The position numbers were made by a program, and so were the translations under genes. Positions 36,574 to 43,985 of a stretch of 64,000 nucleotides of DNA are shown here, piece after piece. Source of the stretch: Stenotrophomonas rhizophila. GTDB lineage: Bacteria; Pseudomonadota; Gammaproteobacteria; Xanthomonadales; Xanthomonadaceae. The notes below the pieces were generated by a model. The model did not search any database. It was not told where the DNA came from and saw only the letters and a list, made by a program, of their open reading frames with translations. Where the stretch lies: contig NZ_CP007597.1 in assembly GCF_000661955.1 (NCBI RefSeq), positions 672,912-736,911 on the forward strand, written 5' to 3'. Numbering within the stretch: the stretch's first letter is position 1; each line of letters begins with the position of its first letter.

Positions 36574-36951
36574 ATGACCAACACGACCCGTAATCTGCTT
36601 GCTGCTTCGCTGGCCCTCGGCATGGTGCTGGGCACGTCGTCGGCCATGGCCAAGGACCCGCCGAAGACCACCGATCATGCCGCCATGACCCATGCCGATA
36701 CGCATGATTCGGCCGAGCCGGTGACCGACAGCTGGATCACCACCAAGGTCAAGACCGACCTGCTCACCAGCAAGAATGTGCCGGGTACCGAAGTCAAGGT
36801 GGAGACCGTCAACGGCGTCGTCACCCTGACCGGCACCGTGGCCAGCCAGGCCGAGCATGACAAGGCGCTGCGCGTGACCAAGGGCATCAAGGGCGTCAAG
36901 AGCGTCGATGCCAGCGGTCTGAAGGTCGCTGCCGCCGCTGCCAAGCGCTGA
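36574..36951 (+). CDS. BON-domain periplasmic protein (OsmY-like)
   Basis: 125 residues: Sec signal peptide (cleavage near A-M-A-K), a His/Asp/Thr-rich linker and one BON domain (D-S-W-I-T-T-K-V-K-T-D-L-L, then V-N-G-V-V-T-L-T-G-T-V-x-S and a V-x-x-V-K-x-V-x-x terminal strand). BON proteins bind phospholipid interfaces and are often induced by osmotic or envelope stress. AAGGAGA ribosome site, strong terminator downstream, monocistronic. Confidence 0.88.
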   Translation: MTNTTRNLLAASLALGMVLGTSSAMAKDPPKTTDHAAMTHADTHDSAEPVTDSWITTKVKTDLLTSKNVPGTEVKVETVNGVVTLTGTVASQAEHDKALRVTKGIKGVKSVDASGLKVAAAAAKR

Positions 36952-36974
36952 TTCCCGCCGCTGTTGCAATGAAC

Positions 36975-37005
36975 AGGGCGCGCCTTCGGGCGCGCCTTTT
37001 TTTTT
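36975..37005 (+). terminator. intrinsic terminator after the BON-domain gene
   Basis: AGGGCGCGCC-TTC-GGGCGCGCC followed by nine T residues, 24 bases after the stop. Confidence 0.95.
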
Positions 37006-37038
37006 CTCCCATCTGCGGGCAAACAGAAACGTGCTTGA

Positions 37039-37330
37039 CGCTTTTCCGGCGCCGCCGTCGGCGGGTCGGGCGCTGGGACCCCATGCCCTTTCCGGCGAAT
37101 GTCCTCCGGCGTCGGCCTGCGGCCGCCCCCTCCCCCTTTATTTCGCCTCCAAGGGCATGGGGCCCCAGCGCCCGACCCACCGACAGCGCCAGAAAAGCCT
37201 GGCTTCCCCTCCTTACCGCAAGCCGAGGCCCCGTAGCAGCCGGTAGGCTCCTGGGCAAAATAAAGGAGGAGGCCGCCCCGCGGCCGGGGGACATTTGCAT
37301 CAGGGGCCTACCGGCTGCTACGGGGCCCTC
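37039..37330. repeat. two adjacent inverted-repeat elements sharing a core in opposite orientation
   Basis: Element 1 (37039-37199) has ~50-bp imperfect arms (GGGTCGGGCGCTGGG and complement, continuing as CCCCATGCCCTT) around a 60-bp core. Element 2 (37225-37330) has ~29-bp arms (CCCCGTAGCAGCCGGTAGGC and complement) around a 46-bp core. The two cores are alike when one is reversed: AAATAAAGG, GGCCGC, CGGCCG and GGACATT occur in the same order. The outer arms are unrelated. The rest of the 640-bp gap up to the kinase gene (37331-37590) becomes AT-richer and probably holds its promoter. Confidence 0.8.
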
Positions 37331-37590
37331 ACGCTCGCGACCGGCCCGGATCGGAGAAGCCAGCCGATCTGAACACACCCGGCCACCCGCGTGGCGTCGT
37401 GGCCGAAGAACCTTTTTTATCGGCGGCTGTGCAGGAACAGCGTTCGCTTAATTGTTCAGAAAAAAGGGCGCATCCTATTCACAATGCGCTGCGGTATATT
37501 GACGGCTTCGCCCGCGACGGCGTGCCAGGGAAGCCGAGGCTGCCGCGACAGGGCACCGCCGGCAACGGCATCGCACGGTGAAGAGGAACT

Positions 37591-39408
37591 ATGGCGCTGG
37601 CTTTCAGTGATGAAATCTGGGATCGGTGGCGTTTGCCGGCGTTGGCATTGGCCGCGGCGGCGATCATCGTGGTGCCATGGGTCACCCTGCGAAAACTGTC
37701 CGACGACAATGTCCAGGCCATGCGCTGGGTCACCCATACCCAGGACGTCGGTGTGGCGGTGTACCAGCTGCAGGCCGACGTGCGCGATGTGGAATCGGCC
37801 GCGCTGACGATGTCCAAGGGCATCGATGCCCCGGGCCTGCGTGAGCGCCTGGGCCAGTCCAAGGACATCCCGCTGCGCCTGCAGACGCTGGCCGAACTGA
37901 CCCGCGACAATCCCGAACAGCTGGTGCGCATCGGCCGCATCCAGTCGATGGTCGAGCGGCGCATGGAGGTGGCCAAACAGTTGGCCAAGGCCTCGCCCAA
38001 CTCCGACCAGCGCGAGCTGGTCCAGGACCTGACCACGCGCTACCCGATCCGCGGCCTGATCGAGGAACTGCAGGCCAGCGAAGAGAAGCTGCTCGCGCAG
38101 CGCACCGCGACCTTCCAGAAGCAGCAGCGCCAAGGCGAGTTCGTGTCATGGACTGCCCTGGCCATCCAGCTGGCCCTGTTGGGCCTGGTGCTGTGGCTGC
38201 TCTATCGCCAGGCCGGCCATCGTGCCGCCGCCGAGCGCGCCTCGCAGCGTTCGGCCGCGCGTGCGGCCTCGGTGCTGCACACCGTGCGCGAACCGATCGT
38301 GCTGCTGGACCGCGAACTGAAGGTGCAGCTGCACAACCCGGCCTTCGCCGAGCTCTACGGCCTGGAAGAGGACGGCAGCGAAGTGCGGCCACTGGACAGC
38401 ATCGGTGCAGGCGCGTGGAGCGATGCGGTGGTGCGCCAGCGCTTGACCGACGTGCTGCTGCGCGGCCGCGAACTGTGGGACTACGAACACGAACAGCGCA
38501 CCGCCGACGACCAGGTGCGCACCATGTTGATCAACGCCCGCCGCATGCCCTTGCCCGACAAGGACGATGAAGTGGTGCTGATGACGGTCAGCGACGTCAC
38601 CGTGCAGCGCGCCGTGCAGCAGCGCGTGGAGGAACTGAACCGGCAGTTGGAAGGCAAGGTCGAGCAGGTGTCCGAAGTGAACCGCGAGCTGGAAGCCTTC
38701 AGCTACTCGGTCTCGCACGACCTGCGCGCCCCGTTGCGTCACATCGGTGGCTTCTCGGACAAGCTTGCGCGCCACCTGGGCGACGATGCCGACGAAAAGT
38801 CGCTGCACTACCTGGGCGTCATCTCCAATTCGGCGCGTCGCATGGCGGCGCTGATCGACGACCTGCTGGTCTACTCGCGGCTGGGCCGCGCGGCGATGCG
38901 CATGCAGGCGGTGGACATGCAGTCGCTGGTGGCCGACACCCGCGCGATGCTGGACGCCAACGTACAGAGCGAGGCCGAAGAGACCGGCGTGGCGCGCCAC
39001 ATCGAGTGGAAGATCGCGCCGCTGCCGATCCTGGTCTCCGACGAAAACATGATGCGCCAGGTGTGGTTGAACCTGCTTGGCAACGCCATCAAATACTCCT
39101 CCACCCGCGATCCGGCCCGGATCGAGGTGGAGTACCAGCAACAACCCGACGGCGGCCACCTGTTCACGGTGCGCGACAACGGCGCCGGTTTCGACATGGC
39201 CTACGCCGCCAAACTGTTCGGCGTGTTCCAGCGCCTGCACAAGGCCAGTGAATACCCCGGCACCGGCATTGGCCTGGCCAGTGTGCGCCGCGTGTTGACC
39301 CGCCACGGCGGCCGCATCTGGGCCGAGTCGGCCGTCGACCAGGGCGCCTCCTTCCACTTCCTGCTTCCTCCTGCGCTCGACGCAATCAACAAAGGCTCCG
39401 CCGCATGA
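37591..39408 (+). CDS. CHASE3-PAS sensor histidine kinase
   Basis: 605 residues. Transmembrane helices at about residues 14-32 and 190-208 enclose a CHASE3-like helical periplasmic sensor. Then come a PAS domain (about 232-345), HisKA with S-H-D-L-R-A-P-L-R-H (phospho-acceptor His) and HATPase with N-L-L-G-N-A-I-K-Y-S (N box), D-N-G-A-G-F-D (G1) and G-T-G-I-G-L-A (G2). The kinase core is of the phytochrome/Cph1-like class, but GAF and PHY domains are missing, so it is not a light sensor. Its stop overlaps the response-regulator gene (ATGA); three genes form one signalling operon. Confidence 0.93.
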   Translation: MALAFSDEIWDRWRLPALALAAAAIIVVPWVTLRKLSDDNVQAMRWVTHTQDVGVAVYQLQADVRDVESAALTMSKGIDAPGLRERLGQSKDIPLRLQTLAELTRDNPEQLVRIGRIQSMVERRMEVAKQLAKASPNSDQRELVQDLTTRYPIRGLIEELQASEEKLLAQRTATFQKQQRQGEFVSWTALAIQLALLGLVLWLLYRQAGHRAAAERASQRSAARAASVLHTVREPIVLLDRELKVQLHNPAFAELYGLEEDGSEVRPLDSIGAGAWSDAVVRQRLTDVLLRGRELWDYEHEQRTADDQVRTMLINARRMPLPDKDDEVVLMTVSDVTVQRAVQQRVEELNRQLEGKVEQVSEVNRELEAFSYSVSHDLRAPLRHIGGFSDKLARHLGDDADEKSLHYLGVISNSARRMAALIDDLLVYSRLGRAAMRMQAVDMQSLVADTRAMLDANVQSEAEETGVARHIEWKIAPLPILVSDENMMRQVWLNLLGNAIKYSSTRDPARIEVEYQQQPDGGHLFTVRDNGAGFDMAYAAKLFGVFQRLHKASEYPGTGIGLASVRRVLTRHGGRIWAESAVDQGASFHFLLPPALDAINKGSAA

Positions 39409-39845
39409 CCGCTCTCCGCACCATCCTCCTCGCCGAGGACAGCCCTGCCGACGCCGAGATGGCCGTCGACGCCCTGAAAGAGGCCCGCCTGGCCAACCCC
39501 ATCGTGCATGTCGAAGACGGCGTGGAAGCGATGGACTACCTGTTGCGCCGTGGCGCCTATGCCAACCGCGAGGAAGGCCTGCCGGCCGTCCTGCTGCTGG
39601 ACATCAAGATGCCGCGCATGGACGGCCTGGAGGTCCTCAAGGAAATCCGCAACACCGACGAGCTCAAGCGCCTGCCGGTGGTGATCCTGTCGTCCTCGCG
39701 CGAAGAAAGCGACCTGGCCCGCAGCTGGGACATGGGCGTGAACGCGTACGTGGTCAAGCCGGTGGACGTGGACCAGTTCTTCGGTGCCGTGCAGACCCTG
39801 GGCAAGTTCTGGGCCGTGATCAACCAGGCGCCGGAAGTCGAATAA
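39405..39845 (+). CDS. single-domain response regulator (Rcp1-like)
   Basis: 146 residues, a lone receiver domain. Acidic pair E-D in L-L-A-E-D-S-P-A-D, phospho-acceptor Asp in L-L-L-D-I-K-M-P-R-M-D-G, the S of I-L-S-S-S-R-E-E and the Lys of V-V-K-P-V-D are all present. No output domain, so it acts by protein contact or as a phosphorelay intermediate between the sensor kinase upstream and the hybrid kinase downstream. Same subfamily as the phytochrome partner Rcp1, matching the kinase type. Confidence 0.93.
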   Translation: MTALRTILLAEDSPADAEMAVDALKEARLANPIVHVEDGVEAMDYLLRRGAYANREEGLPAVLLLDIKMPRMDGLEVLKEIRNTDELKRLPVVILSSSREESDLARSWDMGVNAYVVKPVDVDQFFGAVQTLGKFWAVINQAPEVE

Positions 39846-39848
39846 CCC

Positions 39849-41366
39849 ATGCCGCTGACTGGCCCCTCCCTGGGTATGTTGCGCGTCCTGCTGGTGGAAG
39901 ATTCCCCGGAGGACGCCGAACTGATGTGCGAGCAGATGCTCGATGCGGGGCTTGAAGCGAGCTTCGAGCGGGTGGAGAGCGCGCGCGAATTACGCGACGC
40001 GCTGACCCGCTTCTCGCCGGATATCGTGCTGTCGGACCTGAGCATGCCGGGCTTTTCCGGCAACCAGGCGCTGGAAATCGTGCGTGCGTGGCATCCCGAT
40101 GTGCCGTTCATCTTCGTGTCCGGCACGATGGGCGAGGAAAACGCGGTGGCCGCGCTGCACCAGGGCGCCAACGATTACATCATCAAGCACCAGCCGGCGC
40201 GTCTGCCGTCGGCGGTGGCACGTGCGGTGCGCGAGTCGCGCAGCACGATGGACCGCCAGCGGGTGGAAGCCGAACTGATGCGCGCGCAGCGACTGGAAAG
40301 CCTGTCGCTGCTGGCGGCCGGGCTCAGCCACGACCTGCGCAACATCCTGCAGCCGCTGTTGATCATGCCGGACCTGCTCAAGGCGCGCAGCGACGACCCG
40401 CAGCTGCATCACCTGGCCGACATCATCGCCGAGTGCGGCCGGCGCGGGCACGAGATGGCCGAATCGATGCTGTCGTTCGTGCGCGGTTCGCGCAAGCCGA
40501 GCGAGCACATCTGCATCGCGCACCTGTTCGAGGCCGTGGAGCTGCTGTTGCGCAGCAACCTGCCCAACAAGGTCAGCCTGCACCTGGATGTGGCCGACGA
40601 CGGCCTTGGCGTGGACGCCAACTACACCGAACTGCAGCAGGTGCTGTTGAACCTTGCGTTGAATGGGATCCAGGCGATGCCGAACGGCGGTCGCCTGACC
40701 CTGCGCGCGTCGGCCGATGCGGGCGGGCAGGGCGAGGAGTGGTTGCGCATTTCGGTGACCGACGAAGGCACCGGCATGGATGCCGAGACCTTGTCGCATC
40801 TGTTCAATCCGTTCTTCACCACCAAGGCCAACGGTACCGGCCTGGGCCTGATTTCGTGCAAGCGGATCGTGGAAGGTGCCAACGGCAGCATCCATGTGGA
40901 CAGCACGCCCGGTGTGGGAACGCGCTTCGACCTGCTGCTGCCGATGCGTGAAGTGCCGGCCGAGGGCGAAGCGGTCGACGCGCCGATCGCCGCCGGTGCG
41001 GGCCAGACCATCCTGGTGGTGGATGGCGAAGCCACGCGTCTGTCGCTGCTGGGCAATGCACTGTCCAGCCAGGGCTACCACCTGCAACTGGCATCGGACG
41101 GCGCTGCGGCGCTGCGCTGGATGCAGCAGGAGGCGATGCCTGCGCTGGTGATTGCCGACGCGGGCTCCAAACTGCTGTCGGCCAGCCATCTGCTGGGCGA
41201 GATGGCCGCGCTGGGCTACCGCGGTCCGGCGCTGGTGCTGGAAGAGGCCGACGTCACCGTGCCGCTGGCGGTGTTCCCGCCGATCATCAACGTGCACGTG
41301 CTGCGCAAGCCGTTGGAGATGCAGCAGGTGTTCCGCTCGGTCGCCGAGGCGTTGGAGACGGCGTAG
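39849..41366 (+). CDS. hybrid response regulator/histidine kinase
   Basis: 505 residues. Order: N-terminal receiver (L-L-V-E-D-S-P-E-D; Asp in V-L-S-D-L-S-M-P-G), HisKA with S-H-D-L-R-N, HATPase (N-L-A-L-N-G-I-Q-A-M-P, D-E-G-T-G-M-D, G-T-G-L-G-L) and a C-terminal receiver-like domain from about residue 378. The latter is degenerate: V-V-D-G-E replaces the acidic pair and the usual L-D-x-x-M-P is I-A-D-A-G-S, while the R-K-P-L Lys remains. No transmembrane segment. Starts three bases after the response regulator; the start could also be the ATG at 39876. Confidence 0.9.
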   Translation: MPLTGPSLGMLRVLLVEDSPEDAELMCEQMLDAGLEASFERVESARELRDALTRFSPDIVLSDLSMPGFSGNQALEIVRAWHPDVPFIFVSGTMGEENAVAALHQGANDYIIKHQPARLPSAVARAVRESRSTMDRQRVEAELMRAQRLESLSLLAAGLSHDLRNILQPLLIMPDLLKARSDDPQLHHLADIIAECGRRGHEMAESMLSFVRGSRKPSEHICIAHLFEAVELLLRSNLPNKVSLHLDVADDGLGVDANYTELQQVLLNLALNGIQAMPNGGRLTLRASADAGGQGEEWLRISVTDEGTGMDAETLSHLFNPFFTTKANGTGLGLISCKRIVEGANGSIHVDSTPGVGTRFDLLLPMREVPAEGEAVDAPIAAGAGQTILVVDGEATRLSLLGNALSSQGYHLQLASDGAAALRWMQQEAMPALVIADAGSKLLSASHLLGEMAALGYRGPALVLEEADVTVPLAVFPPIINVHVLRKPLEMQQVFRSVAEALETA

Positions 41367-41390
41367 CCGGGCGTGCCGTGTGCCGCGCGT

Positions 41391-41518
41391 GTGCCGACCA
41401 ACGGTCGGCACCTACCCGGGTTCATTGAGCGGGTTCGCGTCGCCCCCGGATTGCACTGACCGGGACCGCATCGACCCCGACCGCGTCCACCCGGTAGGCG
41501 ACCACCGTTGGTGGTCGC
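41391..41518. repeat. two SMAG REPs between the kinase operon and anbu
   Basis: An inverted GTAGGTGCCGACC-type copy (41391-41415) and a direct GTAGGCGACCACC-type copy (41494-41518) mark the convergent ends of the signalling operon and the anbu gene. Confidence 0.8.
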
Positions 41519-41531
41519 GCCGGGCGCGCGG

Positions 41532-42269
41532 TCATCGCCCTTCCCACGGGAATCCCGGCAGGCTGGCCACGGCCTGTTCCAGTTTGTGCGACCAACTCCC
41601 GTGGATTTCGGCGTACAGCGGCGAATCGCCGGCCAGACGCATGCGCTGGCTGATGCGCAAGTCGCCGGTGCGGATCAGCACCAGGTCCACCGGCAGGCCC
41701 ACCGACAGATTGGAGCGGATGGTGGAATCCAGCGACACGATCGCGGTGCGCGCCGCGTCTTCCAGGCGCGTCTGCGGACGGATGATGCGGTCCAGGATCG
41801 GCTTGCCGTACTTGGATTCGCCGATCTGCAGGAACGGGGTTTCCGGCGAGGCGGCGATGGCGTTGCCCAGCGGGTAGATCATGTACATGCCGGGCTGTTC
41901 GCCGCCCACCTGGCCCCCCAGGATCAGCGTGGCCTGCGTATTGATGCCGTCGTGGCCGTGCTCGGGCGTGCTGGATTTGACCTGGCTGTCGACCAGGATG
42001 CGGCCCACGTACTCGGCCACCTCGAACAGGTGCCGGTAGGCGCACAGGTTCTGCTCGCGCTGTTCCTCCACGTCGCGCCGCAGCCGCGAGATCAGCAGCT
42101 GGGTGGTAGCCAGGTTGCCGGCGGCCATGATCACGAAGGCGGCCTGGCCCGGGAACTCGAACTCGTGCAGCTTGCGATGCACCCGCACGTCGTCCAGCGA
42201 CGCGTTGGTACGGGTGTCGGCGGCGAAGACCAGGCCTTCGTCCACCTCGATGCCGACGCAATAGGTCAT
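41532..42269 (-). CDS. proteasome-related peptidase Anbu (ancestral beta subunit)
   Basis: 245 residues, Ntn-hydrolase fold related to HslV and proteasome beta subunits. Starts M-T-Y-C-V-G-I so that Thr2 becomes the N-terminal nucleophile after Met removal; F-A-A-D-T-R-T-N with the catalytic Asp region and S-L-D-S-T near the C-terminal third fit Anbu. Anbu is usually next to a transglutaminase-like gene, an alpha-E gene and a circularly permuted ATP-grasp gene; none is present here, so the gene is orphaned. No regulatory ATPase partner is visible in the window. Divergent from folK. Confidence 0.88.
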   Translation of the reverse strand: MTYCVGIEVDEGLVFAADTRTNASLDDVRVHRKLHEFEFPGQAAFVIMAAGNLATTQLLISRLRRDVEEQREQNLCAYRHLFEVAEYVGRILVDSQVKSSTPEHGHDGINTQATLILGGQVGGEQPGMYMIYPLGNAIAASPETPFLQIGESKYGKPILDRIIRPQTRLEDAARTAIVSLDSTIRSNLSVGLPVDLVLIRTGDLRISQRMRLAGDSPLYAEIHGSWSHKLEQAVASLPGFPWEGR

Positions 42270-42353
42270 GTCGGTGTCCTATGATGTGCACCCCGATTCT
42301 ATGCGCTGGCCCTGTTGGCCCGGTGTGGATTCGCCCCACGCATGCTGAATACC

Positions 42354-42845
42354 ATGACCACTGTGCTCCTGAGCCTGGGTAGCAACCTGCAGCCGCAACA
42401 GCACCTTCACGCCGCGGTCGAGGCCCTGCGCGCGCGCTTCGGCGCCGTTGCGGTCTCTCCGGCCTACCGGACCGCCGCCGTCGGTTTTGACGGCCCGGAT
42501 TTCCTCAACAACGCGGTGGCCATCGAGACCGACCTGCCGCTGGACGCGCTGGATGCCTGGCTGCATGCGCTGGAAGACGCACACGGCCGCGATCGCAGCG
42601 GCCCGCGCTTCTCCGACCGGACCCTGGACCTGGACGTGGTGTTCTACGGCGACCTGATCGTGGAAGGCCCCGGCCACCTGCGCATCCCGCGCCCGGAGCT
42701 CAAGCACGCCTTCGTGCTGAAGCCGCTGGCCGACATCGCGCCGACGTTCATCGACCCGGTCAGCGGGCTGGACCTGGCCACGCTGTGGCGCGCGCACCGC
42801 CAGCACGGCGACGCGTTCGAGACGATGGAGCTGTTGCCGGGGTAA
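42354..42845 (+). CDS. folK: 2-amino-4-hydroxy-6-hydroxymethyldihydropteridine diphosphokinase FolK
   Basis: 163 residues, typical size. Transfers pyrophosphate from ATP in folate synthesis. Motifs: L-S-L-G-S-N-L at the N-terminus, F-L-N-N-A-V-A-I-E-T, R-S-G-P-R-F-S-D-R-T-L-D-L-D and the I-P-H-P-like R-I-P-R-P-E-L-K-H-A-F-V-L segment. The ATG at 42354 fits the family; an alternative ATG is at 42342. Folate-related context: a pteridine reductase gene lies just beyond a REP array. Confidence 0.95.
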   Translation: MTTVLLSLGSNLQPQQHLHAAVEALRARFGAVAVSPAYRTAAVGFDGPDFLNNAVAIETDLPLDALDAWLHALEDAHGRDRSGPRFSDRTLDLDVVFYGDLIVEGPGHLRIPRPELKHAFVLKPLADIAPTFIDPVSGLDLATLWRAHRQHGDAFETMELLPG

Positions 42846-42856
42846 GCGATGTAGCG

Positions 42857-43159
42857 CGGATGCCGGCCGCTGGCCGGCAACCCGCGATGCCCACCGTACC
42901 CGGTAGTGCCGGCCGCTGGCCGGCAACCCGCGATGCCGACCGTACCCGGTGGTCCCGGCCGCTGGCCGGCAACCCGCGATGCCTACCGTACCCGGTGGTC
43001 CCGGCCGCTGGCCGGCAACCCGCGATGCCGACCGTACCCGGTGGTCCCGGCCGCTGGCCGGCAACCTCGCGATGCCTACCGTACCCGGTAGTGCCGGCCG
43101 CTGGCCGGCAACCCCGCGATGCAGGTTCCATGCAGAGCCGGCCAGCGGCCGGCACTACC
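42857..43159. repeat. 46-bp-period SMAG array, six direct copies plus one inverted cap
   Basis: Six direct copies of a GTRGTSCCGGCC-type palindrome plus a conserved 22-bp spacer (AACCCGCGATGCC[C/G/T]ACCGTACCCG) begin at 42857, 42903, 42949, 42995, 43041 and 43088, i.e. 46 bp apart with one 47-bp step. The three middle copies share the same GTGGTCC variant. An inverted copy at 43136-43159 ends the block. It fills the convergent gap between folK and the SDR gene (42846-43191). No gene. Confidence 0.93.
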
Positions 43160-43191
43160 GTCGAGCGGGGCGCGAGGGTGCGGCCACGCCC

Positions 43192-43929
43192 TTACGACAA
43201 CGTCCGCCCGCCATCCACGCGCAGCGTATGCCCGGTGATGAACGGCGCGTCGGTCACCAGCCAGTACACCGCCTCGGCGATCTCTTCCACGGTGCCGGTA
43301 CGCGCCAGCGGCGTGCGCAGCAACAGGGCCTGCTGCGCGTAATCGTCCTTGCCCTGCTCGGGCCACAGGATCGCGCCGGGGGCCACCGCGTTCACCCGCA
43401 CCTTGGGGGCCAGTTCCAGCGCCAGTGACCGGGTGACCATTTCCAGCGCCGCCTTGGCCGCGCTGTACACCGGGTGGTCGCGCATCGGCTGGGTCCCATG
43501 CAGGTCGGTCAGGTTGACGATGCAGCCCTGGTGCCGGCGCAGCTGCGGGGCGGCGGCCTGGGCCAGCAGCAGCGGCGCGCGGGCGTTGACCGCGAACAGG
43601 TCGTCCCAGTGTTCGGCGGTGATCTGACCCAGCAGGGTGGGGTAGAAGTTGGAGGCGTTGTTGACCAGCGCGTCCAACCGGCCGAACTGGGCCACGGTCT
43701 GTTCGACCAGGTCGGGCAGGGTGTCGGCGTCGCGCAGGTCGGCCTGCAGGGCCAGCACGCTGCCCGGGCGCAGCATGTCCAGGTCGAAGGCCATCTGCTG
43801 CAGTTCGGCGGTGGAGGTATGCGCGTGCAGCACCACCGACCAGCCGCAGGCGTGGAACTGGCGGGCGATCGCCGCGCCGATCCGGCGTGCGCTGCCAGTG
43901 ATCAGCACGACGGGGGCGGTATCGGTCAT
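43192..43929 (-). CDS. pteridine reductase-like short-chain dehydrogenase
   Basis: 245 residues, SDR fold. The cofactor motif is T-G-S-A-R-R-I-G, where the Arg replaces Gly as in PTR1/FolM pteridine reductases that use NADPH; N-N-A-S-N-F and the catalytic Y-S-A-A-K (Tyr and Lys) follow, with V-N-A-V-A-P-G-A near the C-terminus. It likely reduces dihydropterins or dihydrofolate; location near folK supports a pterin role, though this is not proof. Divergent from the midA gene. Confidence 0.88.
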   Translation of the reverse strand: MTDTAPVVLITGSARRIGAAIARQFHACGWSVVLHAHTSTAELQQMAFDLDMLRPGSVLALQADLRDADTLPDLVEQTVAQFGRLDALVNNASNFYPTLLGQITAEHWDDLFAVNARAPLLLAQAAAPQLRRHQGCIVNLTDLHGTQPMRDHPVYSAAKAALEMVTRSLALELAPKVRVNAVAPGAILWPEQGKDDYAQQALLLRTPLARTGTVEEIAEAVYWLVTDAPFITGHTLRVDGGRTLS

Positions 43930-43985
43930 CGGGGGTAACTCCGGGCTCGGCTATGCTGTGCATTGTCACCGCAATCGCCTGCACC

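Noticed and set aside
42857..43159. Possible CRISPR array (regular direct repeats, 46-bp period)
   Set aside because: Both the palindrome and the spacer are conserved in every copy, there are no unique spacers and no cas genes; it is a REP+spacer tandem array.
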